From Callipepla californica brunnescens (taxonomy: Eukaryota > Chordata > Aves > Galliformes > Odontophoridae): 64,000 bases of DNA. Where the stretch lies: the NCBI GenBank assembly GCA_023055505.1, contig JALIRH010000044.1, positions 4,030,001-4,094,000 on the forward strand, in the 5' to 3' direction. Position numbers and translations under genes: made by a program. The notes beneath the pieces are model-generated. The model saw only the letters and a program-made list of their open reading frames with translations. It ran no database searches and was not told where the DNA came from. Positions 51,161 through 61,837 of the stretch are shown here, piece after piece. Position 1 is the first letter of the stretch. The number at the start of each line of letters is the position of its first letter.

Positions 51161-51943
51161 CCCTAGAAAAAAGAATGAATTGGAAATGAGTATGCTCTGA
51201 ATTAAAAAAAAAAGTGGGAAAGAACCTGAATGCCTTCTAACCCACACCGGTTTTGTAGCTGCAGTTTTAAAATCTGTTCCTAGATCTATTGGCTCTGACG
51301 TCTATGCTATAACAATGCATGCAGTCTAACCTATACCTCCTATGACAGCGAGATGGACCCATGGAAAGGATGCACCGAACTTAACAGAGTAGTCCTGAAT
51401 TAAATGGTTTGCAGCAAATAAAGTCATGGTAACATTTGGTCAGGAATCAGTCACTCCCAGCTCATACTTTCATTAAGTCTGTTCCTGCTAGCAAGGCTAC
51501 CAGAAATCAATAGTTAGAATCCTTGTGAAAATGCTATTTCTTGTACATCTCAAAGGAAAAAACAGTTCTTTGGGTGCTCTGTTATTTATCCTATATTTAC
51601 TGAGAGTAACACTGCTGCTATTAAAGAGATGGGACTATCTATATCTTTGTGGCTTCAGTACCTATGTGTTTTGACATCAGAGCCCTACTAAGAACAGTTT
51701 CTGTCCCCATGGTTTTACTGTCTAACACAGGGCAGACAGGAAATTACATCGGGTAGAATGTAGTTCAAATTAAAGCTGAAGGGAAGTAATATGATCATCA
51801 TGCACTGGCTCTCTATTGTAAAGTCAGAACTATAAAACCAGCCTTTAGCTGAGCCCAACCTATTCCCAGATCAGCACTTCAAAGGCAAAATCAAAGTGTG
51901 CTTTCAAGATGTCTGGGAACCATTGAATTACAGCCTGAACCAC

Positions 51944-52215
51944 TGATTGATCACCTGAGGTGAGCACTGAGTCAGCCACGGGAGAACAGGTGAAGACAAC
52001 ATGACAACACCTGTGTGACCAGAAGGGGTGGAGACTGACTCCACCTCTCCTACACTCCACTTAAGGGCTGACCACCACCTCCACTCCTTTGTGGAGTTTC
52101 CCTTTGCAAACCTTTATCCTTGGAGATGAGTGAGCATTTCCCTTTATATCATTTCTCTCTTATTTAACAATACCATTTGATATTATCCATTTTGTTACCT
52201 TCACCTTTTACACAA
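51944..52215 (+). mobile_element. Possible endogenous retrovirus LTR fragment
   Basis: This segment differs in texture from its surroundings. It starts TGATTGATCACCTGAGGTGA, has a GC-richer middle (AGAAGGGGTGGAGACTGACT, then a CTCCAC-rich stretch with CACTTAAGGGCTGACCACC), and then TTTGTGGAGTTTCCCTTTGC and TCCTTGGAGATGAGTGAGC. Two small stems occur, GGTGGAG/CTCCACC (52,027-52,045) and CTCCAC/GTGGAG (52,079-52,096). The order is reminiscent of avian ERV LTRs. However, I cannot define TG...CA ends, a target duplication, a primer-binding site or internal viral genes. It could equally be unique DNA. Confidence 0.33.
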
Positions 52216-53185
52216 GAACACTAAACACAGGGCAGAGGCATTTTCTATACAAGATCAGACTGACCAGCTGTTTCCTAATTTTGGTAATTTAAACTGTGTT
52301 TTCAAAGAAAGCCAAAGACTTTGCAAATACTTGCATTGCATTGTATGCACCTGCCGTCCACAGTTGCAAAGGGATTGAGCAGTCAGTGGAATCACATTAC
52401 ACTGCAATACTGCAGCCAAGCTCTCACTCCTCAGGCATACTGGGAATTGATCATTTTGAAGAGCACGTGTACAACAGTATGTTTTCTGGTCTTTAACTAG
52501 CATTAAACTTATAAAATGCCAATTACTTCACAGGAGCTTATCTGGCCAGGCCCTTCTTCCTCTTTTCTTGCATCAGCATCTGACTGATATTGTGCCTAAA
52601 GAGTACAGATCTGAAAACATAATTAAATTCTGGTTTCTCTGCAGTCTAAAAGGTAAGACTGATAATGAATGCAACATTTTCCTCCCACATACGAGGCAGC
52701 AGGAGGTTTTAGTGTCACTGATGGCATGATATATCATTAGGTTCCCATCCCTAAAAATCAGGCTGTTGTGATGAGATTTTTGCCTGCTAAAGTATGTATT
52801 GTGTCCTTGGGTATATTTTTTTATTGCAGTCTATTATTCCATTTTTGTATAATTTAGAAGATTTGATGGAAGGAACAAATCACTGCCATGCAAATGACTG
52901 AGATGAAAGCCTCATCACTGTGCTTTGCCAACACAGCTTAGGCCTTCAAAAGTAAGTCTGTTCCCATTGCAATCAAAGGGAGTTATGTGGTGAAAAGTCC
53001 ACTGCAATCTATTGGAATTGCTTCTCTAATTGTTTTATAAGTGCCTGCAGCCACAAATAACTTTCTTTCTCACTCCAATTCGCATCTTTTTTCAGCAGCC
53101 AGCTGTTTCTTTTGCAACTCAAATCAGTGATCACAGAGGCAAAGTAAGTTCTCTGCAGTCATTCACAGCAGCTAATGCTGGTTAG
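52216..53185. other. Non-coding stretch
   Basis: No gene is recognised. TTCCCATTGCAATCAAAGGG near 52,960 has the look of an ancient amniote palindromic repeat, but it is too short to call. Confidence 0.45.
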
Positions 53186-53318
53186 CACTTTACAAACTTC
53201 TCAGTGGCAAATTTTAAAATCTATCGATTATCAGCAACTCTGCTTTACCAACTGAGAGCTGAACTGATCTGCCCATGGTTAGCTTGTGAACTAAACATAG
53301 AACTCTAGCTCTAGTTGG
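53186..53318 (-). mobile_element. Possible MIR-like SINE, diverged
   Basis: GCACTTTACAAACTTCTCAG, then CTGCTTTACCAACTGAGAGC, then TGAACTGATCTGCCCATGGT, then TAGCTTGTGAACTAAACATA and GAACTCTAGCTCTAG. This follows the order of a reverse-complement MIR (TTTTACAGATGAGGAAACTGAGGC, GTGACTTGCCCAAGGTCA, CAGAGCTGGGATTCGAACC-type). Each block matches only in part. Confidence 0.4.
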
Positions 53319-54554
53319 GTTTGAAGCTTACTGAACCATTAGAATATGCTGGTATTTTTCAACCACTGCATTAGTAAACATTCATTTTGCAGCTCCTGGT
53401 AACAAGTTAATATCTGAGCACTGGCAATGCAGGACACTTGCTGAAGGCCTTCTGCTGTGCATCTAACACAGCTTCCAAACATGTATTCCACTGCCTTCAT
53501 GAAGTTACCTAAATCCTTTTGCTTCCTGCTTGTAGCCAGCTGGATAACATACAACATTAGAGAAGAATGAAAATGAAGATAGATGCTTTGGACACCCTCA
53601 CCATACAGTTAGGGCATGTTTATTTGTGTTATACACGTGCCTTTGTGCTAGTAAACTACACCTGGCTAGGGCACAGGCTTAAGCACTGGTATACAACCAT
53701 TCCTACTACTGAAATATTAGCTTGCTCCCTGACATGATTTTGCCTCAAGTCAGCTGGACACTGTCTCTGGCAGTGTTTGAGCATGGTATGAGAATTTTAC
53801 AACCTGGGACCGTTTCCAGCTGATGCTTTGAAGCAGGACACTTTGCTATGGGTGGAAGAGAGCAAATGGGTGTGGACATGAAGGCTTTCTGCTGCAGTGC
53901 CCAGAGGATGGCCCTTTGCCACTTCGTTCACATGAAATATCCTGAGAGCGTTAGAAACAATGGGGTTTGGCAGAGTGTAATTCAAGTGCTTCCCACACCA
54001 TAACCACGAGCTTAACTACATGGTTTTCTATTGAACTTACTCCTGCTGCTAGCTGCCAGTACCTCAGTGATCCAGCAAAAGCACTTCTAGTTCTGAAGGC
54101 GTACACCCCAGACCTTCTTATCCACATCATTTTTTTCCTCCACAGGTGATAATGACTGTTTGAGCTTTCACTAACTTCAGTGGGACTGATGGTGTTCTGT
54201 ACATCTGTAAATGCCTGCTATACCATATAGTTGACTTGATTTTAGTGTCTGGCTTCAAAATCCTGTATAATGGGGAGATAATTCATATAGATTTTAAACT
54301 AACTTGAGACCATTTGCACAACAGCCTACTAAATTCCTTCTGATGCTTCTTTGAACTAAGCCATATAATTAGCAGTTGTTTTTCCTTTGCTCAGAGCCTG
54401 AAAGGCACAGTTTCAACAAAAGCCACAACCATTATCACTTTACTCAAATATGGAGTCTCAGGCTAAATCACAAAAGATTCCACATGATATTTCTGTATCT
54501 ACAGCAACTGTGCTCTTAGGAAGCAGTGAATAATTGCTAGCTGTTTGATAACCA

Positions 54555-54750
54555 CCTGGTGAACACAAAAAAAAAGGCTGTTAATTATCACCTCAGAGCA
54601 ATTAGATCACATTATTAAGAATGAATAGAATTAATCACGGGGAAACTCTCATCTGTAGAAGATATATGTCCAGGTCATGTTTTAATGATAATTCATTGAA
54701 ATGGTAATGCAGATTTATTTAAGTTGCATACTGGGTGATTGGAGTTCCTA
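54555..54750. promoter_or_regulatory. Candidate conserved non-coding block (by eye)
   Basis: GGCTGTTAATTATCACCTCA, GCAATTAGATCACATTATTA, ATAGAATTAATCACGGGG and TTTTAATGATAATTCATTG lie within 150 bp, all rich in TAAT words and free of repeats. Possible enhancer; impression only. Confidence 0.2.
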
Positions 54751-55523
54751 GATACAGATGTTGGCCAGATGCAGAGGAACAGTTCATTCTGTCCTGGCTA
54801 CTCACCACTTACAGATCTTTTGTTTTCACCATATCCCAGTGTGGCTGAGTGCATATAGAATCTTTAAAACAGTGTTTTCTCTCTTATTTGAGTGTTAAGC
54901 TGCACATGAATACATAATTTACACTCCATTTACTAAGACACAGCCTATATATTCCAGAACAGCGAGAATGCCTTGTTTCTGTTGTCCCAAGTCTCTGTAC
55001 CAGCTAACAGCTCATGAACTGAAATGCAGGGCTCTTTAACAGCTACCTCAACTGCGCACTCTGTTAAGTTCTCTTGATGAAACATTGTGTATCTATTTGA
55101 CTCAAAGTAATCACCTATATTCCCTTTAAAAACCTGTTCTGTTTAGTCAGTACCCCTGTAAGGCATTTAGGATGGTTTTTGTTTCCTCAGTAAAAAAATG
55201 TTTCTATCACAATAAATCTGTTGACCGTTAACTGCAGGTTTGGGAGCCAACATCATCTGTTTACATCACGGAAAAGAAATCCTCTCCTATTAACATTCAG
55301 TACCAACGTTTAATATCAAGTGAAATGTAGCTTTCTTTGTTTTGATCTCCCAACCACAATGGTTGAGGAAGAGGAAATCAGTGTTTTGGTCAGACAGTGC
55401 TGATTTCCGAATTTGGCAGCCATAACTACCTAACATAAAAGTATCATTTACTATGCTTATATATGTGCTTTCTTATTTAGTTTCTTTGTAAGGTAAATCT
55501 CCCAATAAAAATGTAAATCTCCC

Positions 55524-55540
55524 TTTTTTTTTTTTTTTTT
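55524..55540 (+). repeat. Poly-T tract (T17) followed by A-rich run
   Basis: T17 is followed by AAGAAAAAAATT, so the two strands could pair locally. Simple sequence. Confidence 0.88.
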
Positions 55541-58179
55541 AAGAAAAAAATTAAATTCAGTTAGTATAACACAAAGCATTTTCACAGGGAAAAACATCCT
55601 AGCAGAAATAATGAGTCCCAAAATCCTGTTATTTTTGGGGGGCACAGTGCTGTGGAGTGATGCAGACGCTCCAGTGAAATTGCCTCATTTTGGACAGGTG
55701 CCCATTTCCTCCTCCTACAAATCAAGCCCCTAACTAAACTTTTCTCTTCAGAACTACTTCCCTCACATCCTGACGGGACACCTGGATACAACCTCTGAGA
55801 GGGGATCTGTGATGCTAACAAAAGCAGGGAGCTGCTGTTTCCCTCTTGCCAAGAAGCTCGAGCACACCTTACATGGCCTCCCAGTACAGCGATACACAAA
55901 AGGGAGGAGGATTCAGAGTGAGAACATTTGGTGGAGTTTGGAAAAAAGGTGCCAGGCAACCCTCTGCTTACAAAGGTTTTGAAGTAGTTTTAATCCCTTG
56001 TCATACTAGCTGAAACTGCTGTTTATCCTACAATACTGTGAAATCTACACCTTAAACTAAATGCTGAAAACATCTGTCCATGGAAGGCTTTCTCTGCATG
56101 CCTTCCTCAGAGCTTGGGTATACTTTGAGGAGAGCTATATGGAAGCATGTTCCAATAAGGGACATCTTCACTCTCTTTAAGCTATCAGGGCCGTTGCTGA
56201 GATAAAACAATTCTTACACTAATGCAATTAAGCTGGAAAATTTCATGAGCTACTTTCTAGCCCACAGAGTCTCAGCTCACTCATGTATAAATCACACAGC
56301 TGTAACACCTCCAAAAAGAGTAGCTAGTATTTGATAATAGTATAAAATAAACAATCAAATAAACAAAGATCCATTCCCTACTAGCTTACTTTTGAACGTC
56401 TTGATTCAAATACATTTTTTTTTGCAGAGAGGCTACTTGCTGTGTACTCTACATTACAAGAAAACACCAGGTCTCAAAAGCACAAAGGATCTCACTAGCT
56501 CACCTGACTTTCTGTGTGGTAGCACTGATCGCTGCCATTTCTGGCTGAAGCACTGTCTCTGAGAATGGCATCCAGTGTTCACTTGCATTCCTTTTCCCAG
56601 AAAGGATGAAGCTTCCAGAATCCCAATTAAGTACTTCCATTTATGAACTGCCTCCATGTTTAAAACTGTGCACCTTAGCTCCGCATGCTCTGATTTGGCT
56701 TCCTTATGCTAACATAAGTTCTTTACTACCATAAATATCCTCCTGCTCATGATTACATCATCTGGATCTTATCCTTAATAGCTATTTTTGTGTATGTTAA
56801 CCTCTCAAGTAGGAAATAAAAGGAAATAGTGCTTATTCCTAAAAGAGGCTGTTAAGCAGAAAACTCAATTACATGCAATTTCTCAACTATGAGGATACAG
56901 GAAAGGAACAAAATGACTATATTAGTCAATCTGAGCATGATGAAATGAAACTTGCTGATTTTAAATAAAGATTGGACAGAGGCATGATAAGTATAGTGGA
57001 TGTGCTTCTGGAAGAGTACTGTCCAGGGAGTGTGGAGCCTGTTCAGAATATTTAAAGAACAGCTGTATGATTTAAGTAATTGAAAGAAATATTAAACAAG
57101 AAGCTAGTATAAAACCAATGTTTCTATTAAATACTGCAGAAATTGAGTAGAGGACCCAAGACCTTATTGCTCAAACAAGTCAAGATAATTAATTTTCTCA
57201 AGGTTATCTGCTGTGTCTTTAGTAGAGCCAAGAACGGAAACCATCCTGGAATCATGCTTCAGTGATTTGGGCATTGCGTCACACTGCTCCTCATTTGCTG
57301 GAGAGCTACACTGTACTCTTAGAACATCAGAACCTGATTCATACTCTGTGTGGCAATGTCTCATTGTTCAAAGTCAACCTTGTTTTATGGCTTACTATTA
57401 CTACTAAGCAGAATACCTAGAAAAATGAAAAAAGCAACTTCTACATCACAGCTATTAAAATATGCTATCAATTCTAAATTGTCATTCTAGCTGCAGAGTG
57501 ATTTCTATTAATGTGTGTCACAATTGGATGACCTACAATGCACACAGCATGCTTCAGAAAGCCTGACTTATCTAGCAGATATGCTACGACAGGAAACCTC
57601 ACAAAGCACCTGTGACTTAGAGAACTGTATCTGTCATTACCCTTATAGAATTACAACCTTAAAATATTGAACAAAAGAAATCAAAGCACAGAAGTTGATG
57701 TACCTATCACTGTTAAGTACATAGGCAGGCCTGTGCTCCTTCTGGACAGGTGAACATTGATTTCAAACCACTTTCAAAGCTACCGTCGTGGTATCAAGCA
57801 TGCAGTAAACCACTAAATGGCAACATGAGCCACAGCTTGGTTGGGAATTGTCCAAATTCTAGCACTGGTCCTAACCCTTAATTCCTCAGTCCACCATCCT
57901 TATTACTGCAGCACTTTGGTTTGTGAGCTGTATCTGCAGGTAGCTTCCTTGACCAACCACATCTACACAGAAACTATCAAGTAAAAGCTAACATTGTCTC
58001 AGGCATCTTCATGTTCACATACTATTAGGAGTAACCAAAAGCAACATTTTGAGAACTCATGCTTCCCTAATCATTAGACATGACTGCATGTCAAGTGATC
58101 TTCAATCAGCTTGTATGTAGCTATTTTAAAACAAAAGTAGATTTAAAAAAAAACATTCATTTTATGAGAGAGAATCTGA

Positions 58180-58400
58180 ATCTCAGGCTAGTGATTATTT
58201 ACTAGACTATTCCTTTGAATAAGGGCATTTGGATTTCTTTGCTCATAAAAGCATTTTATTATTTGCCCTCATAGGCATTCATTTTAGAGAATGGGAAAAA
58301 TAATAAATTTCATTTCAGTTTCAAGCTATCTGTGACAAATATATTGTGACATTTGATTCTCCGCATCTTTTTGATGCCACTCCTAAATAAATATTGATGG
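58180..58400. promoter_or_regulatory. Candidate conserved non-coding block (by eye)
   Basis: AT-rich and repeat-free, with words such as GCATTTTATTATTTGCCC, AAATAATAAATTTCATTTC and CTGTGACAAATATATTGTGAC (a near-direct repeat of TGTGAC). Possible regulatory sequence, judged on texture only. Confidence 0.17.
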
Positions 58401-58854
58401 TCTGTCATAGCTGGGCTATAGCCAGAAATGTTCCCATCCAAAAAAAACCTCTGATTTTTAAACAAAACGTGATGGGCAACAAAAAAGATATTTTCCCAGT
58501 GGCTTTTAGATTTTACAAGAGCTTACGCCTTTTGATTCTACAATTGTTATGGAGGGAGCGAGCTGTAGCTAAGGACAGAAGGCAGTCATATTCTATTTTC
58601 TATTAATCAGAGAAATATAAACAATAATGGAACACTTACAGAGAAGTTAACTGTGTCCTTTTGCACATCACAGAAAATGAGATCAGATCTTACTGACTGA
58701 ACATATGTTCAGATCTTGGGCATGTTCCAATCCTTCAATCAAGCCTGAACTTCATGGCTTAACACTAAATCTTGGGTTTCTATAGCAGCCTGAGGTTGAA
58801 TCTCGCTTATTCCATCCAAAACCAACCAAACTAAATTCATTGGCCTTTGTTAGA

Positions 58855-58893
58855 ATGAAAGTCAAATCAGATGATCCCTTCAGGCCTTGAAAT
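58855..58893 (+). mobile_element. Possible CR1 tail remnant
   Basis: ATGAAAGTCAAATCAGATGA, then TCCCTTCAGGCCTTGAAAT, resembles the old CR1 ending GTCAGAYTAGATGATC...GGTCCCTTCTGGCCTTGAAATC. It is short, and the ATTCTATG end repeat is missing. Confidence 0.35.
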
Positions 58894-59655
58894 GTTCAAA
58901 GCTACTACTTCACAGACCTTTTGAAAATCCTTGGTTTTCTCCACATTAATCCCAGACAATGCAATTTTAAACTTGTATTTTGTATCCACCTGGAGTTAAA
59001 TGCAGTTTTATGTTTCTCTCTTTAAAACAAAAAGTAATTATAGAGAGACATGACATACAGTTAGCAAATAAAGTACTTCCTGATAAAAACACTACGTGTT
59101 CCAGAGTAATTTTTCTCCCAGACTATATTTTCAGAGCAGAATTTGTGCAAACTATTCCAGGTACAATGCACAACACAGTACCAAACTTACTAACCAATGT
59201 TGGAGAGAGAAGCATCATTCAGACGGAGTTTGGGTGTAACTACATGGCATTTCATTACGCCATGAAGGCAGATCCTCCCATACAGCTTCATCTAACACAG
59301 TGAGGCCCTAACTGCAATTGGAAGAAGACGCATACAGGTGATAACTTGTCAAATCCTGTTTGTCAGGCAGTACCACCATTTTTTGCTTTTTCGTTAATCA
59401 TGTCTTCATTGTCATATTTGGCAAAATCTCAAACCAGACTGACAGAACAAGATTATTTAACAGCTCCAATTGACTCCTCTGTTGGTTTGTGATTTATCAG
59501 GATGAGATCTGTCCAAGCAATCATCCATGGCTGTAGGAAAAGATCTCATGGAAGCTATAATGGCTATCATGCCTGTAGGTTGACCACAGGCAATTCCTGC
59601 CTAAGCTGTATGCCTCAGTTTCTTCTTTCCACAATTTAGACTTAAAATAACTGCA

Positions 59656-59777
59656 CTGGAACAGTTTGCTCAGCAAGCCTGTGAATACTCCCCCTCCCTG
59701 GTAGCATTAAAGGCCAGGCTGGATGTGACTTCAAGCAATCCAATCCAGACCCTTCCAACCAAACCATTCTATGATTG
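59656..59777 (+). mobile_element. CR1 LINE, 3' tail
   Basis: CTGGAACAGTTTGCTCAGCA, then CTGGTAGCATTAAAGGCCAG, GCTGGATGTGACTTCAAGCA, GACCCTTCCAACCAAACC and ATTCTATGATTG. This is a plus-strand CR1 3' end of about 120 bp, 5' truncated. The middle is diverged, while the terminal ATTCTATGAT repeat is intact. Confidence 0.9.
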
Positions 59778-60762
59778 TCGAATACAGTTCAGGATTTATA
59801 GATAAAGTTACATAGAAACGTTGTACATAGAATTTATCTGCCACAGTGTATAGTCACAGTGTAGAATGTGCCTCCATGACCATGAAGGCAAGTCAAGATG
59901 ATGCTTACCAACTAGTATTGATTAGTTTCTTTTTCCTTTCTTTCTTTCCCGTACATGAGTTTTATATGTTTGTTCAGAAAAAACACACAATATCATGCCT
60001 TGCCTGCATTTACAAAACAATTCTTTCCTGATGCAATGCCCCAAATTTAGCTACTGAAATTTAAATGGAAGCCTTCATAGCTTCCTATACAACAGTCTTC
60101 AAATGAACTTAACGCTTTCATATGTAACACTTAAATCTATGCTGAACTATTTCATATACATAATGTAATCCATTTATGGAACCCCCAATAAATGGCCAGA
60201 CCATTTAGCTCTTACAGCAACAAGTTGTGTGCATGCATTCCTGATATGTTTTCCCCAGTAGCTGGCAGCCTGTTATCTTTCCTGCAGCCAACCCTCTACT
60301 GTCCTTTTCCACTATGTGCTCATAAGAAAACTAGCCCAACCCCAGCAAACTAGTCCAGTAGTTTTAGGAAAGGTTTTTTTACATATAACAATTCCAATTG
60401 TATTATTTTTCTGTATTATTTTGTATACTGAGTGTACATTATGGCAAAAAGATTAATGATTACACTATTAAACTTAAATGTAATCTGCTTAACTTAAAGA
60501 CTTTACCTAAAACTGCGTTCCTTACTCCACATATACAGTGGGTTCCTTTTTGCCCAAAGCAAAATTTTGCTTGTAACACTGAAGAATAACATGCCACTTT
60601 TTATCTGTTAACCATAAAACACTGTTGAAGAAGAAATCAACTTCACAGTAGCAGGATTTTGCCGTGTGACAGCACATATGTTGCATTCATATCTGCTTAG
60701 CAGCAATGCATATGGTTGCTTAGTCAAGCTGTGCACAGGTAAGCTGAAGTTGATGGAATAAC
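59778..60762. other. Spacer between CR1 tail and hAT element
   Basis: No gene or recognised repeat. Its last eight bases (60,755-60,762) form the left target duplication of the hAT element. Confidence 0.5.
60755..60762. repeat. Left target site duplication of hAT element
   Basis: GGAATAAC, identical to 61,830-61,837. Eight base pairs is the characteristic hAT target duplication. Confidence 0.85.
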
Positions 60763-60930
60763 CAGGCATGTCCACTCTACAGCCTGTAGGCCATGTGCAG
60801 CCCAGCCCCTGTCCCATCCCATGCCTTCTGCTCCGCTGAGCAACCCAGTCCAGCCCCAGGCACACATTCATTGCTCACAACCAAACAACAGTTTGATTTT
60901 AACATTGTCTGGCCTCCAACCAAGGCATAG

Positions 60931-61016
60931 GGAGGGTGCAGTGCAAGGCTAATTCAAGAGATGGAAAATAAGTTTATGCATTTCAGTTCACTGACTAAAC
61001 AGAACTTTGAATAGCA

Positions 61017-61047
<31 letters not shown>

Positions 61048-61480
61048 CCCTCTTGCTTTCCATTCTGATAAAGGAATTTCAAAACAGGTAAAATTGCAAA
61101 ACACAACATCATTTTTGGGGTACATTTGCAACTCTATTTTCAAGCAACTAAGTACATTACCTGTGAATTATCAAATACAATGTATAGAGCTGCAATCAGA
61201 CATTCAACTGAGAAATCTGATCACATATCTTCACTTTTCTAAGTCCTCTCCTACCAGAGACAAAACATTCCTCACCTCAGAGTCATGCCTTGTTCCTATC
61301 ATTGCCTTTTGGCAATATACACATTTTCAACAGCTGTTTTCAAGGATGAAGTACAGGAGAAATAAAATCTCAAAGTCCTTTGATGAACACTTTGAGAACT
61401 CACAGAGAATTGCAGCTACTACCATCAAACCAGGGATTGGTGCATTAGCTTTACAAAAACAAAGTCAAATATCCCACTAG
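60931..61480 (+). pseudogene. hAT transposase relic, C-terminal dimerisation domain
   Basis: The frame open from 61,010 to the TAG at 61,478-61,480 ends with the hallmark C-terminus of Charlie-type hAT transposases. Counting from 61,007, CIELQSD lies at residues 59-65, QLFSRMK at 109-115, DEHFENS at 126-132, IKPGIGAL at 140-147 and the terminal KQSQISH at 151-157. These match the family pattern (IxLQxD, then EQLFSxMK, then DEHLxxxLRIA, then IxPDIxAL, then QKQCQxSH). The DDE-type catalytic and BED zinc-finger parts are absent. The frame has no ATG start: its first codon beyond the stop is TTG, and it runs through the AAAAC repeat. A piece reading LIQEMENKF just upstream (60,949-61,011) is in another frame and ends in TAG at 61,012, so the repeat expansion probably caused a frameshift. 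The conserved FGSTYxCEQ segment is altered to FWQYTHFQQ. Not a functional gene as it stands. Confidence 0.82.
61015..61048 (+). repeat. (AAAAC)n microsatellite inside the hAT element
   Basis: About six AAAAC units start after GAATAGC and end in CCC. It lies within the transposase relic and is probably responsible for the frame change there. Read in frame, it gives the meaningless KTKQN repeat. Confidence 0.92.
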
Positions 61481-61829
61481 TCCTGTTTCTGCTGTTTGTT
61501 GTTGTTTTTATAAAAATAATTAAACATTAACAAAAGTTTTGTTACTTATACACATGACCCATATTATATATTTAATGAGTGCAGCACGCAGGCTGTTGTT
61601 CATAGTTAGTGAAAACACATAGCTAATGTTAGTGACTATGCTAAAAAAGAGCGTTTTGTAGATGAGAACTTGCTCTATTGAATAGCATTATTGTGCTCTT
61701 TGTTATTGTTGTAGTTTTCATGGAAACAAATCAGAGGCAATACTTTAGGAGCAACTTTCGCATACACAGGCCAAGATGATTCCTGTTCAGTTAGCTGGGC
61801 CCAGGCAAGCCAAAAGGTTGGACATCCTT

Positions 61830-61837
61830 GGAATAAC
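61830..61837. repeat. Right target site duplication of hAT element
   Basis: GGAATAAC, identical to 60,755-60,762. The base before (T) and after (C) also agree on both sides, giving a shared 10-mer. Confidence 0.85.

Larger units (their letters stand above)
44809..51943. other. Non-coding stretch
   Basis: No gene is recognised in 7 kb. A-rich simple repeats lie at 47,733-47,770 and 48,650-48,692. A slightly GC-richer patch at 44,900-45,150 and another at 49,400-49,620 carry no recognisable exon or CpG island. A candidate regulatory block is at 50,930. Confidence 0.5.
53319..59655. other. Non-coding stretch
   Basis: No gene is recognised. The frame at 55,582-55,959 (-, 125 codons) has no known domain; its end abuts a T17 tract region and it is probably chance. 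The frame at 58,980-59,303 (+, 107 codons) is likewise unassignable. A weak CR1-tail resemblance lies at 58,855-58,893. Confidence 0.5.
60763..61829 (+). mobile_element. hAT-superfamily DNA transposon (Charlie-like), internally deleted
   Basis: The element is bounded by inverted termini. CAGGCATGTCCA at the left end (60,763-60,774) pairs with TGGACATCCTTG at the right (61,819-61,830; reverse complement CAAGGATGTCCA, 10 of 12 matching). GGAATAAC flanks both sides. The right terminus shares its last G with the duplication, which one G lost from a GGG run would explain. Subterminal sequence is of the hAT kind: GCCTGTAGGCCATGTGCAGC on the left, GGGCCCAGGCAAGCCAAAAG on the right. Inside lies the C-terminal part of a transposase, reading left to right. 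At 1.07 kb it is too short for a full transposase (about 600 residues in Charlie-type elements), so the 5' coding part has been deleted and movement would have needed an enzyme supplied elsewhere. Confidence 0.88.

Noticed and set aside
55582..55959. 125-codon open frame on the minus strand in a GC-richer patch
   Set aside because: No known motif, and the 3' end drifts into sequence beside a T17 tract. Probably chance.
58980..59303. 107-codon open frame on the plus strand
   Set aside because: The peptide resembles nothing I know and lies in AT-rich DNA without exon signals.
60608..60871. Open frame on the minus strand across the left end of the hAT element
   Set aside because: It crosses the transposon boundary and target duplication, so it cannot be an ancestral gene. 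Shadow frame.
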